Below, piece after piece: positions 37,291 to 45,418 of a stretch of DNA of 64,000 nt. How positions within the stretch are numbered: the stretch's first letter is position 1; every line of letters begins with the position of its first letter. The notes under the pieces are model-generated. The model had not been told where the DNA came from and did not search any database. It saw only the letters and a program-made list of their open reading frames with translations. Source of the DNA: Palsa-504 sp963744575 (GTDB lineage: Bacteria; Actinomycetota; Actinomycetes; Streptosporangiales; Streptosporangiaceae); the NCBI GenBank assembly GCA_963744575.1, contig CAVUUF010000025.1:62001-126000 (forward strand), in the 5' to 3' direction. The translations under genes were made by a program, and so were the position numbers.

Positions 37291-38751
37291 TCACTGGTTG
37301 GTCGGGTGGAGGTCGCCCGTGATCTTCGCCTGCGGCTGCAGCGTGTTGTCGACCACCTGGGCTTCGAGCGGGTACTTGGTGCCCTTCTGCCACTGGATGC
37401 CGACCGGCGGGGTGATCGCCACGCCCGGCGCGGGCGCCTTGGGCGAGGTGAAGTCGATCGGCCCGGCCACGCCGTTGACGTTCACCTGGTGGATGGCGTT
37501 GGCCACCTCGTTCTTGTCGTGCGGGTTGTTCACCGAGGTGAACGCGGCGTGCGCGACCTCGAAGAGGGTGTAGTTGCTGATGTTGGAGTTCCACTGCCCG
37601 TGGGTGGACTCGTACTCGTCGGCTAGTTGCTGGCACGTCTCGCCGGTGAACGAGGAGGTCCACGGCAGCGACGGGGCCCACCAGGCGTCGGTGGCGACGT
37701 TGTTCACCAGGTCGCCGAGCGCGTAGGCGTCGGTGGGGAACAGCAGCACCTTGGCCACCGTGGCCAGCTTCGGCCTGAAGCCCTGCTGCACGGCCTGCTT
37801 CCACATCGTGGCGAAGTCGGGCGGCAGCGGCACGTTGGTGAAGAAGTCGGCCCCCGAGTTCTTGAACTGGGAGATCATCGAGGAGTAGTTCGTCGTCCCG
37901 TCGGTATAGGGCTCGGACAGGACCATCGTGTACCCGGCCGACTTGGCGATGGGCGGGAACACCGCGCGGAAGGCGTTGCCGTCGGAGTCGTTGGGGAACG
38001 CGGCCGCGACCACCTTGTTGGTCTTGAGCTGAGAGTGGATCCTGTTCCACATCGGGATGAAGCACTCGACCAGGTGCTCGGCGCCCAGGAAGTACATCAC
38101 GACGTACTTGGCCTTCTCCGTCGCGTGCTGCGGGTTGCCCTTCGGGAACAGGTTGAGGTACCACGACTCCCACGGGATGTTCGAGCACACCAGCGGCGTG
38201 CCGAGGGTTTCCGCGGTGCTGGCCACCGCGTTCACGGTCTCCGGTGTGCTCGAGGCCAGCAGCATGTCCACGTGGTCGGCGTTGATGGCCTGCTGGGCCA
38301 GCTGGCCGGCCCGGGTCGGGCTGGACTGGGTGTCGTAGGAGTTGATGGTGACCTCGTAGGTCTTGCCGCCGATCTTGACACCGTTCTTGAACTGCGAGGT
38401 CGTCCGGATTTTCGAGAGCACGAAGCCGTCAGGCGCGCCGAACCCAGCCAGCGCGCCGGTGAGCGGGTGGATCCAGCCGATGGTGATCTTCCCGGTGGAG
38501 GATCCGGCGGTGGAGCTCGAGCTGGCGCCCTTGATGCTGGAACTGCAGGCCTCGAGCAGGCCGCCGCCCCCGAGCACCACCGCGCTGGCGCCGGCCGCGC
38601 GCAGCACCCCCCGCCTGCTGAGCGACGTCGGCCCCTCCGGGGGGCCTTCCGCGGTGCCTTCTGCCCCGAGATGACCTCCCGCGGGCCCGCTTGGTCCCCG
38701 CCAAGGCTTGGTTCCGTTTGGTTGCGCAGTCTGGTGGTCACTCATTTGCAA
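37291..38751 (-). CDS. livK: Branched-chain amino-acid-type ABC transporter substrate-binding lipoprotein
   Basis: A 486-residue periplasmic-binding-type protein. SRRGVLRAAGASAVVLGGGGLLEACSS gives a twin-arginine motif at residues 46-47 and a lipobox cysteine near 69, so it should be a Tat-exported lipoprotein. After a Ser-rich linker, ITIGWIHPLTGALAGFG starts the type I fold, and conserved LASSTPETVNAVAS and FPNDSDGNAFRAVFP follow. It is larger than LivJ/K (about 370) and resembles amide/urea or polyamine-type family members; the real substrate is unknown. The start is TTG at 38751 (GGAG at five bases) or ATG at 38745. It heads the operon. Confidence 0.92.
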   Translation of the reverse strand: MQMSDHQTAQPNGTKPWRGPSGPAGGHLGAEGTAEGPPEGPTSLSRRGVLRAAGASAVVLGGGGLLEACSSSIKGASSSSTAGSSTGKITIGWIHPLTGALAGFGAPDGFVLSKIRTTSQFKNGVKIGGKTYEVTINSYDTQSSPTRAGQLAQQAINADHVDMLLASSTPETVNAVASTAETLGTPLVCSNIPWESWYLNLFPKGNPQHATEKAKYVVMYFLGAEHLVECFIPMWNRIHSQLKTNKVVAAAFPNDSDGNAFRAVFPPIAKSAGYTMVLSEPYTDGTTNYSSMISQFKNSGADFFTNVPLPPDFATMWKQAVQQGFRPKLATVAKVLLFPTDAYALGDLVNNVATDAWWAPSLPWTSSFTGETCQQLADEYESTHGQWNSNISNYTLFEVAHAAFTSVNNPHDKNEVANAIHQVNVNGVAGPIDFTSPKAPAPGVAITPPVGIQWQKGTKYPLEAQVVDNTLQPQAKITGDLHPTNQ

Positions 38752-38912
38752 TCGATCTCCTTTGAGGTCGCGCCATGGGCGCGGGACGCGTCTGAGGTCG
38801 CACCGTCGACCCCTGCGGATCTGGTTCAGAGTGTTGCGGTGTCATGAGGATGGCGGCGACCAGATCCCGTGTTCAAACCCGCGAGGAAATGCCACTTCCC
38901 CTCCCGCATGGT

Positions 38913-38942
38913 GGTATAATCGAATATTTCTGCGATAATCAA
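38913..38942 (-). promoter_or_regulatory. Candidate promoter of the liv operon
   Basis: On the minus strand TTGATT (38942-38937) and TATACC (38918-38913) are 18 bases apart, in the most AT-rich stretch of the spacer and about 160 bases upstream of livK. This is a sequence match only. Confidence 0.35.
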
Positions 38943-38961
38943 GCGGGCAAATGTGCCACCC

Positions 38962-39117
38962 ATGACCCATACCGCGGCAGGGCATGCCGTGGCTGCGCGG
39001 GGAGGCGACGGGGTTACCCGGCCGGTGAACCGCGAACCTTACAGCGCGGCGCGAACCGCGGCTGGAATCCCCCGCTTTCAGGCGGGTGGAGGATGTCAAG
39101 AGGCTAACATCACCTAA
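38962..39117 (+). mobile_element. Decayed IS200/IS605-type right end: TnpB C-terminal remnant with omega-RNA-like 3' scaffold
   Basis: The 51-codon reading MTHTAAGHAVAARGGDGV...PVNREP resembles the Gly/Ala-rich C-terminal tail of actinobacterial TnpB; the nuclease and zinc-finger regions are missing. It overlaps the hallmark 3' end of these elements: GGAATCC, then the stem CCCGC/GCGGG (39071-39075 with 39082-39086) and GGAGGATGTCAA ending at 39099. In TnpB systems this segment is the conserved scaffold of the omega RNA and the bases after TCAA serve as guide. Family assignment is from memory of this conserved end and was not searched. Confidence 0.6.
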
Positions 39118-39119
39118 AT

Positions 39120-39169
39120 CCGATGAGGGAGCGCTGTAAGCGAAGGCAATGGGCGCTTGACCTCATCGG
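39120..39169. repeat. Inverted repeat next to the IS605-type end
   Basis: CCGATGAGG (39120-39128) and CCTCATCGG (39161-39169) pair perfectly; inside the loop AGCGC and GCGCT can pair again. The result would be an interrupted long hairpin in either strand. It begins 21 bases after the TCAA end. Confidence 0.6.
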
Positions 39170-39389
39170 GTTCAGGGCCTCGATGCGAGTACCTAATGTG
39201 CGGACTCCTATCACTATGCGAGAGTTGCGTCCGGGCTCTCGCGTCGCTGGTTCGTGCGCTGTGCGAACGAACGTACATATGAAGAACAGTATGGCAACGC
39301 TAGGGTGCCTGTTCGGCGCTCGTCAACGCACGTTATGCAACTGTTTCATATTGTGATATCCCGAGGTAGCGGGGTTGACCGGGCGCCGG

Positions 39390-40172
39390 TCAGGGTGCCG
39401 GACCCGCTTCCGTGCCGGCGCGGTTCCCCGGCTGGCTGAGCAGGGCGGTGATGACGCTGGCCAGGTGCCGGCGGATGGCTTGCTCGGCCTCGGCAGGCCG
39501 CCGGGCGGTGATCGCGGCGATGATGGCCAGGTGCTCGGCCAGGGAGACCTGCGGCCGGCCCGGGCGCAGCGACAGCTGGAACTGGTGCCGGACCAGCTGC
39601 CCGTTCAGCCGCTCGATCAGCCCGGCCGCCACCGTCTGCCGGGAGAATTCCCGCACCAGCCGGTGCAGCTCCTGATTGAGGGCGGAGTACTTCACCGGCT
39701 CCCCGTCGGCCACGGCCGCCCGCATCTGCCCGCCCAGTTCCTCCAGCCGCGCCGCCTGGGCGGCGGTCAGCCGCTCGGCCGCCTTGGCCGCGCACAGCCC
39801 TTCCAGCGCCATCCGGCACTCGGTGATGGCGACCGCCTCGGCCGCGGTGATAACCCGGACCCGGGCGCCGCGGTTGGGAACCCGCTCCACCAGTCCCTCT
39901 GCGGCCAGGTCGAACAGCGCCGCGCGCAGGCTGGCCCGGGTCACCGCCAGCATCCCGGCCAGCTCCTCCTCGACCAGCCGCTGCCCGGGCGCCATGTCCC
40001 CGGCCAGGATCGCCTGCCGCAGCCGCTCGACCGCCAGCCGCCGTCCGGTCGCCCCGCCCAGCAGCGCGCTCCCGGACGCGCCGGCCCCTGCCTGCGCCGG
40101 GTGGCCGCCGTCCTGAGCCTGCGCCGGCTGGTCATCGGCCTCGGCCGGTGCCGGGTCCTCGCTCCCTGCCAC
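39390..40172 (-). CDS. GntR-family regulator with FCD effector domain
   Basis: A 260-residue regulator. An Ala/Pro-rich N-terminal 40 residues precede the winged helix (LRQAILAGDMAPGQRLVEEELAGMLAVTRASLRAAL) with ERVPNRGARVRVI; the C-terminal all-helical FCD domain has the ECRMALEGLCAAKAAER start and HLAIIAAITARRPAEAEQAIRRHL end. FCD proteins usually sense organic acids. It is upstream of the liv operon on the same strand and may control it. A 12-bp palindrome lies just upstream of its own start. Confidence 0.93.
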   Translation of the reverse strand: MAGSEDPAPAEADDQPAQAQDGGHPAQAGAGASGSALLGGATGRRLAVERLRQAILAGDMAPGQRLVEEELAGMLAVTRASLRAALFDLAAEGLVERVPNRGARVRVITAAEAVAITECRMALEGLCAAKAAERLTAAQAARLEELGGQMRAAVADGEPVKYSALNQELHRLVREFSRQTVAAGLIERLNGQLVRHQFQLSLRPGRPQVSLAEHLAIIAAITARRPAEAEQAIRRHLASVITALLSQPGNRAGTEAGPAP

Positions 40173-40193
40173 GGCGCGATCCTAGAAATATTG

Positions 40194-40205
40194 GACAAAA
40201 TTGTC
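40194..40205. promoter_or_regulatory. Palindrome GACAA-AA-TTGTC upstream of the GntR gene
   Basis: This inverted repeat lies in an AT-rich patch (AAATATTGGACAAAATTGTC) 22 bases upstream of the GntR start, where an autoregulatory operator is expected. FCD-type GntR proteins often bind short AT-rich palindromes. Inference from position and symmetry. Confidence 0.45.
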
Positions 40206-40400
40206 AACAATTTGCCAGGAGCATGCGAATGGATTACTAGTCAGCGACGGTTGTCTGGCACAATGTGATGCTGACCGCTAGGCCATGCGACGCCCTCTCC
40301 TCGTTCGCCCGGCCTAGCTCATCTGTGCGGTCACGTCGGCTGTCCCCCGGTCGGCGCGGGTCCGCCGCCTCGCATCTATCGCTGGGAGAAGACCACAGTC

Positions 40401-40958
40401 GTGGCTGTCAAGATCAAGCTGAAGCGCCTGGGCAAGATCCGGGAACCTTACTACCGGATCGTCGTCGCGGATGCGCGCACCAAGCGCGACGGGCGCGCCA
40501 TCGAGGAGATCGGCAAGTATCACCCGAAGGCCGAGCCCTCGCTCATCGAAGTGAACTCCGAGCGGGTGCAGCACTGGCTCTCGGTGGGCGCGCAGCCCAC
40601 CGATCCGGTCCGCGTCCTGCTCAAGATCACCGGGGACTGGCAGAAGTTCACCGGGGAACCGGGGACGGAAGGCACGCTCCGGACGGCGGAGCCGCGCGCG
40701 GACAAGAAGGAGCGCTTCGCGGCCGCCGCCAAGGAGAGCCAGGCCAGCAAGGACGCCAAGGAAGGGTCCAGGGAGAGCAAGGCCGGATCGCAGTCCAGGG
40801 CGGCCAAGCCCGCGAGGGACGGTGCCGCTAAGGACGGTGCCGCTAAGGACGGTGCCGCCAAGGACGGTGCCGCCAAGGGCGGTACGGCCAAGGCCGAGGC
40901 GGGCACCGAGGCCGCCGCGGCGGAGGCCGTGGCTGATGAGGCGGGGACCGGAGCCTGA
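40401..40958 (+). CDS. rpsP: Small ribosomal subunit protein bS16 with long C-terminal extension
   Basis: Residues 1-85 are a normal S16 (VKIKLKRLGKIREPYYRIVVAD, EEIGKYHP, VGAQPTDPV). The following 100 residues are an Ala/Lys-rich, low-complexity tail with four copies of AKDGA coded by a 15-bp unit near 40820-40880. Actinobacterial S16 often carries such a tail, but this one is long. GTG at 40401 follows GGGAGAAG. It is first in the rpsP-khpA-rimM-trmD-rplS-lepB operon. Confidence 0.95.
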   Translation: MAVKIKLKRLGKIREPYYRIVVADARTKRDGRAIEEIGKYHPKAEPSLIEVNSERVQHWLSVGAQPTDPVRVLLKITGDWQKFTGEPGTEGTLRTAEPRADKKERFAAAAKESQASKDAKEGSRESKAGSQSRAAKPARDGAAKDGAAKDGAAKDGAAKGGTAKAEAGTEAAAAEAVADEAGTGA

Positions 40959-40959
40959 C

Positions 40960-41202
40960 GTGCTTGAGGAAGCCCTCGAGCACCTGGTCCGGGGCATCGT
41001 CCAGTATCCGGACGACGTCCAGGTCGCCAGCAGGCCGCTGCGCCGGGGCAGCGTCCTGGAGGTGCGTGTGCATCCGGAGGATCTCGGTAAGGTCATCGGC
41101 CGGGGCGGACGCACCGCCAAGGCGCTGCGTACCGTGATCGGCGCCCTGGCCGCGGGCCGCTATGTCCGGGTAGACCTGCTGGACGCCGACGAGGTCCGCT
41201 GA
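40960..41202 (+). CDS. khpA: KH-domain RNA-binding protein KhpA
   Basis: An 80-residue single KH-domain protein. VLEEALEHLVRGIVQYPDDVQV at the N-terminus and the VIGRGGRTAKALRTVI motif (GxxG loop) are the KhpA signatures. The GTG start at 40960 lies one base after the rpsP stop; an upstream ATG at 40936 is less likely given the family N-terminus. It binds RNA and is always next to rpsP in Gram-positives. Confidence 0.93.
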   Translation: MLEEALEHLVRGIVQYPDDVQVASRPLRRGSVLEVRVHPEDLGKVIGRGGRTAKALRTVIGALAAGRYVRVDLLDADEVR

Positions 41203-41207
41203 CCCTG

Positions 41208-41747
41208 ATGCGGGTAATCGTCGGCCGCGTCGGTCGTCCGCACGGAATCCGCGGCCAGGTCGTGATCGGGGTCAGGACGGACGAGCCTGACCTCAGGTTT
41301 GCCGTGGGCGCCACCCTCGGCCTTGCCGACCGGCAGGACGGGCCCGCGGCCGGCGAGCCGCTCACGGTTGCTTCGGCGCGCTGGCACTCGGGGCAGCTCC
41401 TCGTCGCGTTCGCCGGGATCACCGACCGGACCGCGGCCGCGGAGCTGACCGGCAGCTGGCTGAGCGTGGATTCGAGCCAGCTGCCGGAAATCCCCGATCC
41501 GGATGAGTTCCGCGATCACCAGCTGATCGGCCTGTCCGTGCGGACCTCGGCGGGCGACCCCGTGGGCGTGGTCACCGACGTGCTGCACTACGGGCAGGAT
41601 CTGCTGGTGGTGCGGCGCGCGGCCGGCCAGGACGAGGAGTGCCTGGTGCCGTTCGTGAAGGCCATCGTGTCCGAGGTCGACCTGCCGGGTGGCGTCGTGG
41701 TCATCGACCCGCCGCCCGGCCTGCTCGACTCCGCGCAGGCGCAGTAG
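41208..41747 (+). CDS. rimM: Ribosome maturation factor RimM
   Basis: A 179-residue 30S assembly factor. MRVIVGRVGRPHGIRGQVVIGVRTDEPD is the N-terminal RimM barrel; the PRC-barrel domain has DHQLIGLSV and VPFVKAIVSEVDLPGGVVVIDPPPGLL at its end. The ATG lies five bases after the khpA stop. RimM helps S19 binding and 16S processing. It is next to trmD, as in most bacteria. Confidence 0.96.
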   Translation: MRVIVGRVGRPHGIRGQVVIGVRTDEPDLRFAVGATLGLADRQDGPAAGEPLTVASARWHSGQLLVAFAGITDRTAAAELTGSWLSVDSSQLPEIPDPDEFRDHQLIGLSVRTSAGDPVGVVTDVLHYGQDLLVVRRAAGQDEECLVPFVKAIVSEVDLPGGVVVIDPPPGLLDSAQAQ

Positions 41748-41788
41748 CCGAACCGCGGCCCGTTCTGGGTGAGGAATAAGGAGAGGAC

Positions 41789-42622
41789 GTGGGCCGGAAA
41801 ATAGCACTGCGCATCGACATCGTGACGATCTTCCCCGGGTATTTCGGCAGCCCGCTCGGGGTGTCGCTGATCGGCAAGGCGGCGGCGCGGGGCGACATCG
41901 AGTTCCACGTGCACGACCTGCGCCGCTGGGCCAGGGACATCCATCACACCGTCGATGACCTGCCGTTCGGCGGCGGCCCCGGCATGGTGATGAAGGCGGA
42001 CGTCTGGGGGGACGCCCTCGATGAGATCGTCCCGCCCGGGCCGGCCGGGGCCGCCCGGCTGGTCGTGCCGACGCCGAGCGGAGTGCCGTTTTCGCAGCAG
42101 ATGGCGGCCCGCTACGCGGCCGAGCCGCGGCTGGTATTCGCCTGCGGCCGCTACGAGGGCATCGACGGTCGGCTGGTCGAGGTGATGCGCCTGCGGATGC
42201 CGGTCGACGAGGTGAGCATCGGCGACTACGTGCTGGCCGGCGGCGAAGCCGCGGCGCTGGTGATGCTCGAGGCGGTAGGGCGGTTGCTGCCCGGCGTCCT
42301 GGGCAACGCGTCCTCGGCCGGGGACGACTCGTTCGGCGGCGGCGCAGGCGCGGGCGGGGCCATGCACGGGCTGCTCGAGGGCCCCGTCTACACCCGGCCG
42401 CGGGCCTGGCGCGAGCGTGAGGTGCCCGAGGTGCTGCTGTCCGGTAATCATGCCGCGATCGCGCGCTGGCGCCGTGACATGGCGCTGCGCCGGACCGCCG
42501 CCCACCGTCCGGATCTCATCCCGGCCCTGGGGGAACTGGATCGGCGCGACCGGCAGATCCTGGCCGAGGCGGGGTTTCCCGTCGCCGCGGAGGGACCGCC
42601 GGCCGCTGGCTTTTCCGGTTAG
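41789..42622 (+). CDS. trmD: tRNA (guanine(37)-N1)-methyltransferase
   Basis: A 277-residue SPOUT (knotted) methyltransferase. IDIVTIFPGYF, RRWARDIHHTVDDLPFGGGPGMVM, ACGRYEGIDGRL, and EVSIGDYVLAGGEAAALVMLEAVGRLLPG contain the knot and SAM site; the tRNA-binding C-terminal block EVPEVLLSGNHAAIARWR is present. GTG at 41789 follows GGAG. A Gly/Ala-rich insertion (SFGGGAGAGGAMHGLLEG) interrupts the loop after the knot. Confidence 0.96.
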   Translation: MGRKIALRIDIVTIFPGYFGSPLGVSLIGKAAARGDIEFHVHDLRRWARDIHHTVDDLPFGGGPGMVMKADVWGDALDEIVPPGPAGAARLVVPTPSGVPFSQQMAARYAAEPRLVFACGRYEGIDGRLVEVMRLRMPVDEVSIGDYVLAGGEAAALVMLEAVGRLLPGVLGNASSAGDDSFGGGAGAGGAMHGLLEGPVYTRPRAWREREVPEVLLSGNHAAIARWRRDMALRRTAAHRPDLIPALGELDRRDRQILAEAGFPVAAEGPPAAGFSG

Positions 42623-42753
42623 CGGCAAAGATATGGCACACTGAAGTCCGCTGTTTTTTTCAGGCACCTGGCCCGGGATCCCGCGAGGTCCCCTGGCGCG
42701 AGCCGGCCGCTGCCGGGTGCCCGCACCCGACCACCACCGAGGAAACTGCTGTC

Positions 42754-43114
42754 ATGCATACCGCGATCGCCGAAATCGAGCAGGCCCAGACCCGGTTCTG
42801 ACATCCCGGACTTCAGGCCCGGGGACACGCTCAGGGTCCACGTCCGGGTTACGGAAGGGAACCGCTCACGGATCCAGGTCTTCCAGGGCGTGGTGATCCG
42901 GCGCCAGGGCAGCGGGGCTCGGGAAACCTTCACCGTGCGCAAGGTCAGCTACGGCGTGGGCGTCGAGCGGACCTTCCCGGTGCACAGCCCGTCGATTGAC
43001 AAGATCGAGCGGGTCACCCGGGGCCAGGTGCGCCGGGCCAAGCTGTATTACCTGAGGGAACTGCGCGGCAAGGCGGCCCGCATCAAGGAGCGTCGCGACC
43101 AGACCGGCAGCTGA
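42754..43114 (+). CDS. rplS: Large ribosomal subunit protein bL19, interrupted by one frameshift
   Basis: ATG at 42754 encodes MHTAIAEIEQAQTRF and then hits TGA at 42799-42801. In the +1 frame the protein continues DIPDFRPGDTLRVHVRV, VFQGVVIRRQGSG, ETFTVRKVSYGVGVERTFP, and YLRELRGKAARIKERR to the end. One extra T in CGG-T-TCTGAC explains the shift. L19 sits at the 30S-50S interface and is normally one frame. An assembly error is the simplest explanation; the shift site UUC-UGA-C is discussed in the findings. It overlaps lepB by one base. Confidence 0.93.
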
Positions 43115-43998
43115 TGGACGATCAGCAGGATCCCGGCCCGCTCGCGTCGGCTCGCACTTCTGAGCCAGCCGCCGGCCCGGGCGCCGGGGAACCTGGCACG
43201 AGCGCTCCGGCGGCCAGGAAAAAGAAGAGCCTGGGCCGCGAACTGCTGACCATCGTCCTGGCCGCCGCCGTCCTCACCTTGCTGGTGAAGGCGTTCGTCG
43301 TCCAGGTGTACCGGATCCCGTCCGCGTCGATGGAGAACACGCTCCAGGTCGGCGACCGGGTCCTGGTGAACAAGGTCGTCTATCATTTCCGCGGCATCGA
43401 CCGCGGCGACATCATCGTCTTCAGCGGGCAGGACTCGTGGGGACCCGATGCCCCGCCGCCGTCGGGCGACCCGGTGGTCCGGGTGTTCGACGACGTGCTT
43501 TCCGGCCTCGGGCTGAACAATGACCAGACCTACTACATCAAGCGCGTGATCGGGCTGCCCGGTGACCACGTGGCCTGCTGCGACGTGCGGGGCCGGGTCA
43601 CGGTCAACGGCGTCCCGCTCGACGAGGGCGGGTACGTGTATCCCGGCAATCCGCCCTCCGTCAAGTTCAACGAGGTCGTCCCGCGTGGTCACCTGTGGGT
43701 CATGGGAGACCACCGCAGCGACTCCGACGACTCGCGCTACCACCCGGATGACCCGGGCGGCGGCGCGATACCGGAGAACCAGGTCGTGGGCCGGGCGTTC
43801 CTGATCATCTGGCCGCTGTCGCAGTTTCGCGATCTGCCCATCCCGTCGACATTCGCCCAGGCCGCGGTGAGCGCCATGGCGCCCGCTCCAGTCGCGGGAG
43901 TGGCCGGCGCCGCCGGGGTCATCGGCGCGCCCCTGCTCCTCCTGCGTCGCCGCCGCGCCGGCCAGGGTCGACCACGGTCCAGGACCAGACGGCACTGA
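43114..43998 (+). CDS. lepB: Signal peptidase I, first paralogue
   Basis: A 294-residue membrane serine protease. A hydrophilic N-terminal 35 residues and one transmembrane segment (ELLTIVLAAAVLTLLVKAFVV) precede the catalytic domain: PSASMENTL with nucleophile Ser72, GDRVLVNK, YIKRVIGLPGD with general base Lys143, and MGDHRSDSDDSR. A second hydrophobic segment near the C-terminus (VAGVAGAAGVIGAPLLLL) ends in a basic tail, as in actinobacterial SipX-type enzymes. The ATG overlaps the rplS stop. Confidence 0.96.
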   Translation: MDDQQDPGPLASARTSEPAAGPGAGEPGTSAPAARKKKSLGRELLTIVLAAAVLTLLVKAFVVQVYRIPSASMENTLQVGDRVLVNKVVYHFRGIDRGDIIVFSGQDSWGPDAPPPSGDPVVRVFDDVLSGLGLNNDQTYYIKRVIGLPGDHVACCDVRGRVTVNGVPLDEGGYVYPGNPPSVKFNEVVPRGHLWVMGDHRSDSDDSRYHPDDPGGGAIPENQVVGRAFLIIWPLSQFRDLPIPSTFAQAAVSAMAPAPVAGVAGAAGVIGAPLLLLRRRRAGQGRPRSRTRRH

Positions 43999-44182
43999 CC
44001 GCCGCGCGCGGGTCCGGCGGTGTTCCGGTCGCGATATGGCGCTAAGCTCAATTCGATGACGGTGTACCCCGACGAGGGGCGTGGGTCTGCGTGAGCCGTC
44101 TCGGTCCGGTACCCGCGGCGTTCGGCCTGCCGAACCCGGGAACGTATCCGGGTGAGCGGTGCACGCTGCGGAAGGGGCGCAA

Positions 44183-45322
44183 ATGGGCGGCGCTGGCCGG
44201 GGCGTGACACCGGGGGCCGATTCGGGTGAGAGCGCGGCGTCACCGGCGCCCGGGCCGGGCCGGCCGGCCAGGGCGGACAGCGGATCCGAGACGCCAGGGC
44301 CCGCGGTCGACCAAGCGAAGGCCGATGCCAGCAGTGCGGATGCCGGTGCCGGTCCGGCCGGGGCGCCGCCGGATGACGGGGCGGCGTCTGCGGACCAGCC
44401 CGGGTCACGGTCCGGCGGCCGGCGGGCGGCCCGGCGGCCGCGCAAAAGGCGATCGTTCTGGCGCGAGTTTCCGATCCTGGTCGCCGTCGCGCTGCTGCTC
44501 GCGGTGGTCATCAAGACGTACGCGATCCAGGCGTTCTTCATACCGTCCGGCTCGATGCAGAACACGCTCGAGATAAACGACCGGGTGCTCGTCAACAAGA
44601 TCGTCTATCACACTCGCGGCATTCACCGCGGCGACATCGTGGTCTTCAACGGGGACGGCTCATGGGATCCGGGCACCGTTCCGGCTAGCACCAATTTCGT
44701 CGTGCAGTTCGCCGACGGCTTTGCCAGCATGTTCGGCTTCGGGCACCCGGGCGACATCCTCATCAAGCGGGTTATCGGCCTGCCCGGAGACCGTGTGGCC
44801 TGCTGCGACGCGCAGGGCCGGGTCACCGTCAGCGGCGTCCCATTGAACGAGGGCTCCTACCTGTATCCCGGCAACGTCCCCTCCGAGATCAAGTTCAGCA
44901 TCGTCGTGCAGCCCGGCCGGCTGTGGGTCATGGGAGACCACCGGCTCATCTCCGATGACTCCCGGGATCATCAGGGCTCCCCCGGCGGTGGCACGATCCC
45001 GGAAAGCGCGGTGATCGGCCGGGCCTTCGTCATCATCTGGCCGCCGAGCCGGTGGCGGGTGCTGCCGATACCCGGCACGTTCCAGCAGCCGAAGCTGAAC
45101 GCCGCGGCGGCAGCCACGGGGGCCCCGGCGGCCCAGGATGCGGCCGGCCAGCTGTCGGCCCGGCTGGAGCCGTCGACCCCGGTGCTGCCGCTGACCCTCG
45201 GCTTCGCTGCAGCCGTCCCGGTGACCTGGCTCCAGCGTCGGCTGCGGCTGCGGGTCGCCCGCCGCCGCGCGGCGCGGCGTCGCCTGCCCGGCCAGGACCG
45301 CGCCCGAGGCTCCGGCCAGTAA
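44183..45322 (+). CDS. lepB: Signal peptidase I, second paralogue
   Basis: A 379-residue paralogue of the preceding gene. It has a much longer Pro/Ala/Gly-rich cytoplasmic N-terminus (about 95 residues), the membrane helix (FPILVAVALLLAVVIKTYAI), PSGSMQNTL (Ser124), ILIKRVIGLPGD (Lys195), MGDHRLISDDSRDH, and a C-terminal hydrophobic segment with Arg-rich tail. ATG at 44183 follows GGAAGGGG; GTG at 44159 is possible. The two LepB copies lie in tandem, as in Streptomyces, which has four. Confidence 0.94.
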   Translation: MGGAGRGVTPGADSGESAASPAPGPGRPARADSGSETPGPAVDQAKADASSADAGAGPAGAPPDDGAASADQPGSRSGGRRAARRPRKRRSFWREFPILVAVALLLAVVIKTYAIQAFFIPSGSMQNTLEINDRVLVNKIVYHTRGIHRGDIVVFNGDGSWDPGTVPASTNFVVQFADGFASMFGFGHPGDILIKRVIGLPGDRVACCDAQGRVTVSGVPLNEGSYLYPGNVPSEIKFSIVVQPGRLWVMGDHRLISDDSRDHQGSPGGGTIPESAVIGRAFVIIWPPSRWRVLPIPGTFQQPKLNAAAAATGAPAAQDAAGQLSARLEPSTPVLPLTLGFAAAVPVTWLQRRLRLRVARRRAARRRLPGQDRARGSGQ

Positions 45323-45418
45323 TCCCGGCCTCGCCTCTTCCCGTCCCACCCTGTGCGGCCTCGCCGCGGCCCGCTATGTCCGCGTGACCCCGGTAACTGG
45401 CGTACTCTTCGCAGTGTC

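Larger units (their letters stand above)
38752..39389. other. Non-coding spacer between livK and the GntR gene
   Basis: About 640 bases that are clearly less GC-rich than the rest. Contents: a possible livK promoter (38913-38942), an IS200/IS605-type right end (38962-39099) and an inverted repeat (39120-39169). No intact gene is supported. The remainder (39170-39389) shows no structure I can name. Confidence 0.75.

Noticed and set aside
39119..39195. tRNA-like fold (GGTTCAGGGCC resembling a T-arm)
   Set aside because: No anticodon arm, acceptor stem or CCA context could be formed.
39123..39356. 77-codon open frame downstream of the IS605-type end
   Set aside because: No coding bias, no ribosome binding site and no family similarity.
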